From the NCBI GenBank assembly GCA_949128115.1, contig OX421968.1, positions 51,725,423-51,789,422 of the forward strand: a stretch of 64,000 bases of DNA, given 5' to 3'. The notes beneath the pieces were generated by a model, which made no database searches, was not told the origin of the DNA, and saw only the letters and a program-made list of their open reading frames with translations. A program made the translations under genes and the position numbers. Source of the stretch: Anaspis maculata (Eukaryota; Arthropoda; Insecta; Coleoptera; Scraptiidae). Of the stretch, positions 43,262 to 55,405 are shown one piece after another (positions within the stretch are counted from its first letter, which is position 1; each line of letters starts with the position of its first letter).

Positions 43262-45062
43262 GAAGAGAAAATTTCCGTCTCAACAGTTTGTTGTAAAAAA
43301 AAATAAGGAGTCACCTCTCAAGATAAATGTCGTAAGATGAGGAATCTTCCAGTAAAGAACATGTTACTATTGAAATTCTCGCCCGGAGAGATCCCCGATA
43401 TCAGGTAATTATTTAATTGTTTTCCTGTCTCTAATGAATTTAGGATAATTAATTGCCACATGAAAGAATATTGGTTTGGAAGTTAGTAAGTCGTTTAAAT
43501 TCAAATTAAATGGGGGAAAGCAGGAGAAAACAGTGCGGTTCGCCAGGTCTTCGCGGAAAAAATCAATTTCAAATTCATTTGGGACAGTAAAACGTTTATA
43601 TATTTTAAAGAGTCGCTACTCCCTATCTGTGTGGAACACGAGGTGGAACATTATACAATGTCGGTAAAGGCGAGAAAGTGCAGCCGGTGCAATTAAAGTC
43701 GGATCGTCGATTTCAGTAGTGATGAGGTGACGCTATTGCTGAGCACTGGACAAAAGATGAGTTCTCATCCAGGTGAAATCTCAGATTTGCAGATAACTGT
43801 TCAGTGGATACCTACCACCTACCCTACATATTATATAGGAAATCTGTATTACCGTTTTGAATATTATATTTTGAAATCTCGCAAATTCTCGTTGCGTATG
43901 TTTGATGCAGTCTACCGTATACATTTTTGCGAAATTTAATAGAGATTCAGTAATAAATCCTATCTCGATAATAGCTTTTGTGACCATTTTTGAATAGTAG
44001 ACTTTCTCAGCATATAATAATACTCGAGCTTGACAATCTTGACACGACTGTTTCATTAAAAGCGTAAAAGATGGCGAAATATGATCAGATCAACTGCAGA
44101 TTTTTTCTCGCCTTATTCCTTATGCACTTTGGTTTCGTTTAGGTCTAAGCGGCATGGTATTGAGAATGTGTGTTGTTAAAATAGTCAAACTGCGGTTTTT
44201 CTACTGGGTGGTTGAGTTGTTTGACGGCGTTATCAAATGGAATTCAGTGAGTGAATTTTAACAGGCCAATGTTTTGACAGAAAAATGCCCCAAACATTTT
44301 TGCGGTTCTTCCATCGACGCGGGTGTGTCGGAATTTTTCCCGCTTCGTTTCGTCAGTATAGGAATTTGTTTACTCGAATTCTCTCTCCAAAAAGCAACGT
44401 TGGCTCACAGGCCTCGGGTTGATGGGGAAATTTTAACTCTGCCAGCACGCTGTAGAGTGCATTAAGAATTCAGGGCGTGAGATTGGATATTATTAATAAT
44501 AATTGTGGGTCGAGTTGTGGGTGTGGGTTGATATAGAGAAACACGCTCATCAGGAGTTTCCTAGCTCCTTCATTTTTACCTGGGTGTGCGTGAATTCCTA
44601 AACATCTACAAAGGGATTTGCGAGGGCTTTCGCGGAGCGAGCGCGCGTAATTTTGTTCCGAACGTATTCCAACCCCATAAGAAAAACAAGCAAATCTACC
44701 TGAATTTATAAATAGTAGTGATTAATTGATGATGCCACCATAAACATTGCGTAATCGCAGAATTAGAAACTGCGGGAATAATTGATGCGGAAGGCGAGCA
44801 GGAGGAGCGCGTTCGCTCGCCGCGCCGGGAGACTTCTTGGGGGTGGCTGAGGGGTCCGTGAGATCTGAAATGCCTGCATGACGCGCGCGGTCTTGTTGCA
44901 CAAACCCTGGTTTGCTATGCCTGGCTCCCGGGATCAAACCATTCTAAAACCAGATTACCAGTTAATTCATACCTCACGAGTCGGGGAACACACCGGCCCT
45001 GTTAGTTTTGTGTACACTTCTACCTTGTGGCCCTTCAATAATTAATGTAATTTTCTTTCCAG
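43262..45062 (+). other. Presumed intron upstream of the Rox8-like exon
   Basis: No other exon recognised. GC-rich parts at 44640-44950 contain no tRNA or coding motif I can support. The sequence ends in a polypyrimidine tract (TAATTTTCTTTCCAG) that serves the acceptor at 45061-45062. Confidence 0.5.
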
Positions 45063-45150
45063 AGCACCACCACATTTTCGTCGGAGACCTCAGCCCCGAA
45101 ATAGAAACGCAAACGCTGAGGGACGCCTTCGCCGCTTTCGGGGAAATATC
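45063..45150 (+). CDS. Rox8: Exon of a TIA-1/TIAR (Rox8) RNA-binding protein, start of RRM2
   Basis: The 88-bp exon is bounded by TTTTCTTTCCAG and GTAAGT. It encodes [17 protein letters not shown] followed by [12 protein letters not shown]. This is the first half of RRM2 of TIA-1/TIAR proteins: [10 protein letters not shown] is the RNP2 strand of this family, and AFxxFGxIS ends the first helix. The vertebrate genes also have an exon boundary right after GxIS. The family binds U-rich RNA, influences splicing and forms stress granules. The exon could begin two bases later if the second AG is used. Neither RRM1 nor the rest of RRM2 was found, so the flanking introns are very long. Assignment to this family is firm; the exact orthologue is an inference. 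Confidence 0.85.
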
Positions 45151-46552
45151 GTAAGTTCATCATATACCTATACTTATTTTGTATACTTATTATTTTATAA
45201 TTTCGTCCAGATTAAAATTTATATAATAATGCAGGACCCGCGCGCACAAAGGGCCCAAACCAAACAAGCAATTTAGTTTTGTTGTAACCGTATTTTGCCG
45301 CGGCATAATTTGCCGAATTAGAAACGTTTTCCACCGGTTCGCACTGCAATTTGCAAGTATTAAGCGATTTCATGCTTCCTCTCGTTTTTCTTTGCCCCCG
45401 TGCCCGAGCCAGCTCCAGCCGAAGCCACCCCACCGTTCGTCGCCTGTCGCCATCCCTGGACTCATCTCAATCGAGAATCGTCCAGTCACCATCGGACTAT
45501 CCGAACTGCTATAGATCAGTTTCATATGGAACCCCTTTCACCCGCCCATTTTCTATTCCACTAGATATTTTTCAAAATGTTGAAGTCTTTTAGATTCTGC
45601 GTTACAAGTTTCAAGAGAAATCTGATTACCTAAACCTTGATCATTAGAATAACCCTTCAAAAGAAGGGGATACCCCCTTTAGGTATTCAAAATCAAAGAA
45701 AAAATCGAGTTTTTCAAATCATGTTTCACAAAAACTGCCGCGTATACTATTGAAATTTCAAAGATACAAAAATGTGATCGTTCTATAAAAAGCATTTTAT
45801 GTGTACAGTCGTTCAAAAATGAATTTGAACTTTTTTTTTGATTAAGGGTGTTTATGGGCGCATTGAGTACTAGCTCATTAGCGCCCTTGCGGTGACTTTC
45901 TCCGTTTCACCATTTTTCCCTTGACGTGACCGCTCGGTAAGTACACGCCAAAGTACTTGAGAGCGCATAAAGAAAAGTCACGGGATTCGAGAGTGAAACA
46001 CAAAAATTAGACTTGATTCGCTAGTGAAAAAAATCTTCGGCTATGGAATTTTTCTTTCAACCAAGCCTTTCTATTCCACAGAAACAAGCTTAAAAATGAA
46101 TCTGAATGAATTCAATCAAACTATGAGTCGATTATGTCCGGTTGAAAATGGAAACTTACCCACAAATTTTACTTTAATTTTATTGTCGAAACGGTTCAAG
46201 TGTGCCATCTAAATTTATGAGTGATTCTTGAAGCATTTTTGCTTAGCTTTTTGAATCCGATAGCAGTTTTTTAGAAAAGCGGTCTAAAAATGTACTTTTT
46301 GATCAAATAATAAAGGGGCACATTTTTTCTAATCCCGCCCTGGATTTTGACTTACTCGGTATGGCTTCTGGATAAGTACCCACAAATAAATATTACTGGT
46401 AAATTTCAACAAAATATCTTTAGCCGTTTCAGAAATATCCCTCATCAAAGTTTCACACGAAACACACAAAACACCCTGTATCTTCGTAACCAATGGGGAA
46501 AAAAAAATTTCTTCTGTGGATCCTGACTCGCCTCGCAGTCCTCTATCTCCCA
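45151..46552 (+). other. Presumed intron downstream of the exon
   Basis: Begins GTAAGTTCATCATATACC. No further exon seen. Frames at 45351-45593 and 46024-46212 have no motif. Words such as ACACCCTGTAT near 46473 resemble palindromic-element ends but lack a partner. Confidence 0.5.
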
Positions 46553-46555
46553 TTA

Positions 46556-47446
46556 TGGACAAGGAGCTGGTGCCTCAAAACTTACGTCATCAGGTACATG
46601 ATTTTAACCCTGTAGGCTGTAGGTCTGATGTGCGTTGATAAGGTTGTTGAGAATTTCTTTGCCTTACATGTCAGACCGGGGGCTTTAGGCTGGTATAGGC
46701 TTGTCAATTTTCAAAAAATGTCAAAGATTTATGTCATAAGGTACATGAATCAAACCAACGGGCTTTTGTGTGGGAACATCCCCTTGATCAAAAATCGGGT
46801 CATAAGACAAAATTTTTGGGGGCTCTCGGTCCATAAGACAAGTTTGAAATTTTCAAAAAAGGCCAAAATTCACCTCCTCCTGGAGACTTCTCCTTTGGCA
46901 TAATTTTAAGAATGAAAAACGATTCTCACATGATTCTTTACGCAGGTTTCGAATCTGTCCGCAAAAATTTTTAATGGTAGGTATATCGCTTACAGGGTGC
47001 AACATCGAAAAATGTTTCTCAAATCGTACACCCTGTATTTCAACATGGAAATCGATTCCGTTTTTCATCCTGATCACAAATATATATCACACATGGTGAG
47101 TTGTTCAACAAAACGCCTGTGAAAAAATTGATAAATTTTGGTCCTTTTTTGAAAATTTCAAACTCATCTTATGGACCGGAGGCCCCCAAAAATTTTGTCT
47201 TACGCCCAGGTTTTTGATCAAGGGGATGTTCCCACACAAAATCCAGTTGGTTTCATTCATGTACCTCATGACGTAAATTTTTGGCCATTTTTTTCGAAAA
47301 TTGACAGGCTCATACCAGCCTAAAGCCCCCGGTCTGACATGTAAGACAAAGCAATTTTTTAACAACCTTATCAACGCACATTAAACCTACAGGGTTAAAA
47401 TCATGTACCTTATGACGTAAGTTTTGAGGCACCAGCTCCCTGTCCA
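46556..47446. mobile_element. 0.89-kb palindromic element with TTA target duplication
   Basis: Ends are TGGACA[AG]GGAGCTGGTGCC and mirror. TTA is repeated outside both ends (46553-46555, 47447-47449), as in PIF/Harbinger elements. Long blocks pair: AAAACTTACGTCAT, TGTCAGACCGGGGGCTTTAGG, GGGAACATCCCCTTGATCAA and CAAAATTTTTGGGGGC with their mirrors. The centre is near 47000, with GAATGAAAAACGATTC facing GATTCCGTTTTTCATC. No coding capacity. Confidence 0.88.
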
Positions 47447-47639
47447 TTAGTCTATGTAAGGTCACTTATGAATCACCCTGCATATAGGCTTATAAGAGTT
47501 AGTATGTTCCTCTGTTCTAAAACCTTCCTGCAGCTATCTATTTGTTTTATATATTTAAAATGAACCTCGGGTTACTCGGGTATATTTTTTGCAAAACATA
47601 AATTTTCTCAACGTGCAGGGTAGTCCGGGTACTAAGGGA

Positions 47640-48524
47640 CAAATTCATGCGAAACTCTGCACTTTGTGATAAAGTTTTGAGAATTGGGCACACCTATTCT
47701 TTCAACCATTCTCAACATACATGGATGGCAGACTTGACAGGTGGCGTATACAGGGTGAAAAATGAAGTTGAAAAATTAAAAAAATTATATCTGAAGAACC
47801 TAAGGTGCTTGGGTCTTGTGAATCCCAACATATATTTCTAATTTTATGCGTATGAAGGTCTACCAAACAGTTCTGAAATATCTTATATCTTTCGTGAGAT
47901 ATTCAGAAAAACGTAAAGATGCTCAAAAAAATGCTTTTTTGTCCATAAAACAGCAAATTTCCAACATTTTAAGCTATAACTTGGTAGTTTTACAATGCGG
48001 GATGTTAAAATGAAATACGATTAGGAGCCAATTTCCAGGCCTACTAGAGAGTAAGAATAGTACAAGAATCAAGTTGTCGTCAAAGGAACCTTAGGTATAA
48101 GACTGAATGGGCCCGAATCTTAGCTTCTGTTGGTTCTGTTCCTCCATTCCATTCTGTTCTGGGCCAACGTATCGATCTCCCCTCACCTGATGTCCCTCTC
48201 CTTCGCTGCTTGGATTTCCTTTTGGTGCAGTAGTCGCAAAAACAAGAGGGGACTGTGGGTATGGTAGCATTAGATCATTTCAATATGAAAAGTAACTCCC
48301 CAGAGGGGGTAAATTACTTCTTTGTCGAAAAAATTGCCATTTTGTTATCTCCGGCTTCTGTCGAATCCATCAGTGCCAATGATGGCTGATTTGGAGATGG
48401 AAGCGGCACAATACGTTTTGTACCATAAAACTTGATAGTTTGTGAAGTTAACCACCAAAATTTATGATCATGAATCAAATGGTTAATGGTTGGTGATTGG
48501 TTGAAGCAAAGTGTGCTCATTTTT
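47640..48524 (+). repeat. Diverged copy of the arm of the 48750 palindrome
   Basis: In direct orientation it repeats the left arm found at about 49020-49540: GGATGTTA.AA.T.A, CCTACTA, then a nearly identical block from CTTGGATTTCCTTTTGGTGCAG (about 48205) to GAAGCAAAGTGTGCTCATTTTT (48524). The 5' part is much more diverged than the 3' part, so the two parts may have different histories (inference). Confidence 0.75.
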
Positions 48525-50654
48525 CATCACTATCAGGATCCCTGCTCTCGGCGGCCCTTGTGGGTGGTGGGACTGCGTCTCCGACCATATCATTTTGGAG
48601 ATGAGACCATGTTCCTTGGAATGTTCCCTGCAGGACTCATTGCGTTTTATGTTCAAGAGGTTCCGAATTATTTTCTTTTGCATAAAAAAATTTACCCAAT
48701 CCTTTGCCGTTTGCCCAACATAGCAGCCCGTAATTCAATCCGGAATGGACACAACTAGTGGGTTTTCTTATGTTCATTTTTTGAGGCCCGTGTGCACGTT
48801 GAGACTAGAGTATAGTGGTTGGTGCCAAATTGTTCCTGAGATCATGCTGAACTAGGATCGCGATGGCGAAAATTTAAGACCCGCGACTGGGCAGCGGGAG
48901 GGGGGGTAAAATGTGATGAAGACATAAGAAATGTTAAATCATGAACCGAAAGAGGTATAGTGATGAAAGTTACCGTACGTATTCGCCATTTTACGCCAAT
49001 GAAGGTTTAGCAAACCGATTTCAAAAATACCAATCGTTTCCAGAGATATGTTCAAAAACAAAAAATAAATTGTGGGCATTTTATTGTTGAAAAAATCGAA
49101 CAATTTTGAAGATGGAAAGATGAAAATTGATATTCTAACTATTAGGGATGTTAGAAATATAGTCGTGATTAGAGAAAATTCCTCGGCCTACTATTTTAGG
49201 AAACAAGACCGTCAACTGTTTTCACCAGGTTGGCCGCCATCTTGGATTTCCTTTTGGTGCAGTAGCAAAAACGACAGGGGACTGTGGGTATGGTAGCATT
49301 AGATCATTTTAATACGAAAAGTAACTCCCCAGAGGAGATAAATTACTTCTTTATCGAAAAAAATTGCCATTTTGTTATCTCCCGGATCCAGTGCCAATGA
49401 TGGCTGATTTGGAGATGGAAGCGGCACAATACGTTTTTGTACCATAAAATTTGATAGTTTGTGGAGTCAACCACCAAAATTTATGATCATGAATCAAATG
49501 GTTTATTGTTAGTGATTGGTTGAAGCAAAGTGTGCTCATTTTTGGTAGAAAATGCATAAATGCGAACTGAGTTTTTAATAAACATTACAAAGCTCTGGAG
49601 GTAGACCTGCGGCCAAGATTGGCGGCGAAAGTCATGTAACTAGTTGAAGTGAGTATGCTCTACAACAAGTAGCTATAATGAATCGTGTAGGTCGCTTGAA
49701 GACCTCTAGGGAAGTCGACAAAGATGTTTTTTCATGATAATATTTTCAAGTACAGTCCCCCTCAAAAGTCTGTGAGTTTGTGAAAAATCACCACCACACA
49801 TCTTTCAGCTCCGTGAACTGCGGTGATTTCGAATAAACCGAACAAATGAATTGTTCGAGTGTTGCAAATGTTCCGTGGTCGAAAGAGTTGGTCCCTAGAG
49901 AAGAGAGAAACTTTTGGAAGGGACTGTACTTGAAAACATTATCATGAAAAAACATCTTTGGCGACCTCCCTAGATCTTCAAGAAACCTACACCATTCATG
50001 ACAGCTACTTGTCATAGAGCATACTCACTTCAACTATAGTTACATGACTTTCGCCGCCAATATTGGCCGCAAGTCTTCCTCCAGAGCTTTGTAATGTCCA
50101 CTAAAAACACAGTTTTTATGAATTTTCTGCCAAAAATGAGCACACTTTGCTTCAACCAATCACCAACAATTAACCATTGGATTCATGATCATAAATTTTG
50201 GTGGTTGACTTCACAAACTATCAAGTTTTATGGTACAAGACGTATTGTGCCGCTTCCATCTCCAAATCAGCCATCATTGGCACTGATGGATTCGACAGAA
50301 GCCGGAGATAACAAAATGGCAATTTTTTTGACAAAGAAGTAATTTACCCCCTCTGGGGAGTTACTTTTCATATTGAAATGATCTAATGCTACCATACTCA
50401 CAGTCCCCTGTTGTTTTTGCGACTACTGCACCAAAAGGAAATCCAAGATGGCGACCAAGCTGGTGGAAACAGTTGACGGTTTTGTTTCCCAAAATAGTAG
50501 GCCGAGGAATTTTCGCCAATCACGACTATATTTCTTACATCACCAATTGTCAAAATCTAGAGTTTCATTTTTCCATTTTCAAAATTCTTCGATTTTTTTT
50601 ACAATAAAATGTTGACAAAAAAAATATATTTTCGAAAATATCTCTGGGAATGAT

Positions 50655-51780
50655 ATAATAAAACATTGTACATAATAAAGGTAGGTATATAACAATTATA
50701 TAAAAATAAACTATAAAATGTAAAAAATTTCTTCCATCGAATGGGTGTGGGGGAAGGTTCCCATGACACTGGCAGCGTTGCCGCGCTGGATGGCTATGCT
50801 GATTTTCTGCTTCAGGTACAATAATTTAGATTTGGTTTCGTGAGTTACCGTCTTTATAGCGTTTCCCAATTCGTTCATGAACTTGAGGGCCTCCTCACAC
50901 CACGGTCCCAGCGTCTCCACTGCAAAGGGCACGAATATAAAGTTCTGGTCGACGATGCTCTTGTATTTGTGTCGTTTCTTTGTTGCTCCAATTGTGGCAG
51001 CTCCACCGCCTTTCGTGGTAGATATATGTAAATAAGACGAGGCCAAAGTGTCAATACAGGTCGCATCCCAAACCAACATTTGGCCTTGGGACCAAGGTGT
51101 GAGGGTCATTCCGTCAGCACGCTTTTCGTCCTCGCGGTTTAAACCTGTCGGCTCCAATACTGACGGGATTTTCGCCGACTGTAATGCCCGAAGGATGATG
51201 TGGTTCAGTTCTTGATGCCGCGAATACCGACCAGCACTTCTTACACAGCTTAACCTGTGGGTTCCATCATTTCCTACGCTTTCACCGCATATGCATTTAT
51301 GAGGAATGCAAATATTGCAACCAAGGCTTAATGCAACCGAGATACGAAAAGTGTTGTTGTCGAGAAGCGTGCCCAGGGATTTTGACGGAAGTGTTGTCAA
51401 CCATCCACCGGATTCATCACACATTGCTGCTAAGTGTCTTGCCTTGCATCTGTCGGACCTGAATGTCAGTGCTTCAACGATATGTTTCACTTTTATCGAG
51501 TCCCAACTTTTTTGTGATTTCTTATCTGACGGTATTGTAAAAGTGGTATTCCACATTTCCAGAGCGTCTTGGTAATCTGCAACTTCCTCGTCAGGAGAGA
51601 AATTCAACATTATTTTGACGAGATCGGTCACGGAATTAACAGAGCTAAGGAAAGCCGGCATCGCAATATCTTCAAGTCGTCTTATTCCCAAGCCACCGAA
51701 GCGCACCGGTAGCGAAGCAATCGTCCATTGTTCCGTGGACATCTTACAATTGATTACGTTTTCGAGGGTTAGAACATGAA
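50655..51780 (-). pseudogene. 3' part of a non-LTR retrotransposon, restriction-like endonuclease type
   Basis: A 343-codon frame (50711-51742, open a little further upstream) starts in the reverse transcriptase thumb: SLPVRFGGLGIRRLED is a family hallmark. A cysteine/histidine cluster follows (C142, C145, C150, C152, H162, C166), then RADG (208-211) and VWDAT (224-228). That spacing resembles a PD-(D/E)xK restriction-like endonuclease as in R2-type elements; this function is an inference. The reverse transcriptase core is missing, so the copy is 5' truncated. The 3' untranslated part is AT-rich and ends at the 11-bp target duplication at 50644-50654. A scrap of a relative lies at 22826-22950. 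Confidence 0.8.
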
Positions 51781-52917
51781 CATATCTTTATTATACATCA
51801 GGCAATAACATTCCTATAGTACATCGTCGTATGAAAATAAATAAATAAATATAAAATCTGGTATAAATATAGGTACAGTATGGATGACATGTTACAACAC
51901 ATTAAAAATTCATAAACTCTTCCTCAGTATAAAAAGCCTGACTGCACAAAAAGTTGAAAACTCTTTTCTTGAAAATGTGAGTGATGGGGTGATATTCGAC
52001 AACTGTTACAATCTTATTGAAGTATTTGATTCCCTTGTATATTGGAGATGTTTGTGATACAGAAAGTCTCGAGAAGGGAATGTGTATACTATCAGCAGTT
52101 CTTGTGGCATGCTGATGTAAGTCTTTGTTCTTTGGATATTTTCCTTCATCAGTTTTTATCTGCAGTATTAGGAGGTAGATATATAGTGACTGCAATGTCA
52201 GAATTCGTAATTCAATAAAGAAGGGCCTGCAGTGTTGTCGGGCGTCCGCCCCCTTCATTATCCTGACGATTTTTTTTTTGCGCGATAAAGACTTTTTGGC
52301 TGTGGTGGGCGCTCCCCCAGAAGATCAGTCCATAGGACACAGCAGATTGCACCAGAGAAAAATAAAGAATCCTCAAAACGCCATCGGAAATTGTGTTTTT
52401 TAAAGTTTTCATTAGAAAAGTGGTAGAGCTCAACTTTTTTAAAACTCCGGTGATATGTGGCTCCCACGTTAGCTTATTGTCAAGCTGTACTCCAAGCAGA
52501 CTCACGCTCTCCACCTCCTGTATCGACTGATCTCCGCTCCTGATTAGGATGCTGGAATCATAAGTACCGTTTTTGGGAAGAAAGCGAATACTGCGGGTCT
52601 TTTTGACGTTAGGCATCAATCCATTTGCAGTAACCCAGTCCGTAATGGAACTAGTCAGATCGGTTCCTCTGAGCCTGAGGTTTCCAGCCTCAGGCTCAGC
52701 GAACATCATGGTTATGTCATCGGCATACACGACCATCCTGCCGGAGTCCATCGCTTCCCCCATGATGTCATTCATGAAAATGATAAAAAGCAGCGGCGAC
52801 AAAATCGAGCCCTGAGGAACTCCGGCAGGAAGGCGCTCCTCACCGGATTTCGAGGTGCCGACCACCACCCTCTGTGTCCTTTCATGCAAGTAGCTCTTTA
52901 TCCACTGCAAGGCGGAT
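51781..52917 (-). pseudogene. Jockey/CR1-type LINE reverse transcriptase, frameshifted
   Basis: The frame at 52212-52910 carries LPAGVPQGSILSPLLF (residues 27-42) and VVYADDITMMF (60-70, catalytic YADD intact), then LGVQLDNKLTWEPHI. The C-terminal part continues in another frame (51902-52258): DARQHCRPFFIELRILTL through AFYTEEEF, standard for Jockey/CR1 elements. The break is at an A-run on the coding strand (T9 at 52271-52279), where one extra base accounts for the shift. AATAAA-like tail sequence lies near 51785-51795. Upstream the gene is interrupted by the 52927-55405 insertion; about 75 bp more of it survives at 55408-55481. The endonuclease and first ORF are absent. Confidence 0.85.
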
Positions 52918-52926
52918 CCACGAACA

Positions 52927-55405
52927 CACTCAAAAAATTATTGATCATAGCTTCAATGAACAGCTTTCATCGACTTCACTTTCATTAATTCAATGAAATT
53001 TTCATGTATGTTATGTAAAGTGGAGTGTGATAAATCATTCGTTTGTAACCAATGATCATGTATACAATGTACGGAGCCTCATCAAACAATGAATGCGGCA
53101 TTCATCAAATTATGTTGAAAATTTCATTTATATCAGGAACAACATTCATTGATATAATGACAATCATACCGAATTTTCAATGATGGGATTCATTGCCATC
53201 GCAATACATAGTAATAATGATTTGATACATTAATCCAATCCGTGATTCTGAATCAATGTTCACTATAATAATGAACAATTTCATTGAGTGATGATTCGGC
53301 ATCAATACAATGAAACATACATTATACTAATGTATCGAATCTCTGAAGCGCATGCGCACGGTGCAGAACGCACCACTTTCCTCATTTTCAAAAGTTGTTT
53401 TCTGCATCAACCGTTGTTTTGTCCTGAGCGAAGTGCATGGCTACACTACAAGCTAGAGCTGTTAAAACGTGTTGGTTGCTGATTTCTTTGTTTCGATAAG
53501 GTACGTGGCCCTATTTTGTTCACCGTTATATTCACCAACGAATTCAAGAGTCTGATTATTGCACAGTCGAATTTGGGTTTGATACATCAATAGAACTCGG
53601 CAAAAGGCTTGGCAAGGAGCAGTTTTCTACTGAAAAACTGGTAAATTTTGATCTCTGAGCCCATTTACATCAGTATTTAATAATTTTGTCTTTTTAGGAA
53701 TACTACAGCGAACGAGCAAAGGAGGGAAGTTGCATGTGAAATACTGTATAACTTGGAAAGTCCTTTCAAAAAACCCGTAGAAAAGCATATTGAGTTGAGG
53801 TGCCAAAATCGAAATAAACATCCAAGAAATTTTCTTCACCAGAAAAACAATTTGGTATGGTTACAATGTTCACTTCCATTCCGGTATTAAATAATAATAA
53901 TTTCTTTTTCCAGTTCCAGATGAGGACGCCGATATTCTACCAGGTCTTCAAAATTCTATAAGCTGTCAACCAATAAGCTTGATGATAGTTACTGGAAGGC
54001 GTGCTGACAATTTCGCATAGATGAGATCAGAAAAATGGACACAAAGGCGGAAATCTTTAACAGATGACCTTTCCATCAAACGCCTGCTAGATACAAACTG
54101 GTAGGTACCTAAGTGGTAATGAAATATTCATCATTCTTAGACACCTAGCGTGTACCTAAAGTCTATTTTTATAATCAGAAAGGGCGAAGTTTTCATACCC
54201 AAGTATCACTGCCATTTTCACAAAACATATAAACGCGCAAAACCTAATTGATATTCTTTGTTCTGTTTTTAGATTGACATGGATTATGATGCCATCTACA
54301 TGACGGGAGACAGTTTCTATCGAACTGGGACGCCAGTATAGGGAAAAGCTTTTGTATTTTCTTCTATTTTGTTCTGGTCCTTGATTGAGACTTTTTCACA
54401 AAATCAGTTAGTTTGTTCTTTTAAGCTCATATTCTATGTAATTCTTTGAAAAAATAAAAATGTGAGGAAATTTTTTTGACTTTGTACCTATTATTATAGC
54501 TTGGTACCTACGTGTATTTATTATTATATGTAACTATATGTCTAACAAATAGGTTCATAGAATACTTAATTTATTTAATCGATTGAGGGGTTTATTAGTA
54601 GGCAAAATATGAAGAAAGTAGAGTAAGCCTATTTCCTCGCTCTATTTTTCAAAATAGAAATTTCAAATTTGGCATCAGGCGATTTCCTGATAGATACATC
54701 TAGAAGACACCCTTAGTTCCACCAAAAACTTGATATTGATGTGTTGAATTTAACAATAGCTCAAATTTAACCATGATGGCGGAATTAATTCAATTTTGAG
54801 TCAAGTTCACCAGTATATTTAAATCTGATTCAATGTTAAAATTTAACACAGTGTTAAGTTTTTGATGGAACTAAGGGTGTCTTCTAGATGTATCCATCAG
54901 GAAATTGCATGCCAAATTCGAAATTCCTATTTTGAAAAATAACGCAAGGAAATAGTTTTATCTACTTTTTTCAGATTTTGCCTACAAATAACCCCTAGAT
55001 CGATTAACTAAATTAATTTATTCATGAACCTATTCATCAAATCAAAAACAGGTATCATTATTTAAGGATTTTATTCATAAAATCAATGACCGGCTGTTCA
55101 TTACGGTTATGACCAGAGTTCATCGATGGAATGTATAGATGATCATCGAATCAATGAATTTAAAACGTCAGTTTATGTAACTTCAACATTGCCGTTATGA
55201 ACAGTTGCATTGATTCAATGAAAAGAGTATCAAGCACACCTTTCATAGATATAATGAATCCAAGTAATCCTTCAAGAAAAGTTCATCATTTAATGTTGTA
55301 ACGTTCATTCCGGCAATGAATTGGTTCACTGGACCGATTTTGAAGAACTTATTCATTGAATCAATGATGTCCTTCGTTATATTCATGCTACTATTTGGTT
55401 GAGTG
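52927..55405. mobile_element. 2.5-kb DNA element with CACTCAA ends inserted in the LINE
   Basis: Ends are CACTCAA and TTGAGTG with a 2-3 bp duplication (CA or CAC; 52925-52926, 55406-55407). Removing it restores the LINE reading frame (KLYNIG then VRGSALQWIKSYL), which confirms the boundaries. Both ends, for about 350 bp, are packed with the heptamer TCAATGA or its mirror TCATTGA, such as CATTGAATCAATGATG. These are probably subterminal transposase-binding sites. The interior has two short open stretches with splice-like edges (53506-53640 and 53698-53853), but their phases do not join, so no protein can be supported. It also contains a smaller palindrome. Confidence 0.75.
54548..55034. mobile_element. 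0.49-kb palindromic MITE inside the CACTCAA element
   Basis: Ends AATAGGTTCAT and ATGAACCTATT. Inner pairs include TTAATCGAT, TAGGCAAAAT, and the GAAGACACCCTTAGTTCCA block (54709) with TGGAACTAAGGGTGTCTTC (54877). The target duplication is not clear. Confidence 0.8.

Noticed and set aside
44930..44950. tRNA gene suggested by a GGTTTGATCCCGGG-like word on the minus strand
   Set aside because: No A box or cloverleaf could be built around it.
46024..46212. Next exon of the Rox8-like gene (word CGGCTATGGAATTTTTC)
   Set aside because: Only superficially like the KGYGFVSF region; flanking residues do not fit and no acceptor precedes it.
53506..53853. A spliced cargo gene in the CACTCAA element
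   Set aside because: Both exon-like stretches are open and have plausible splice borders, but their reading phases do not join and the next segment stops at once.
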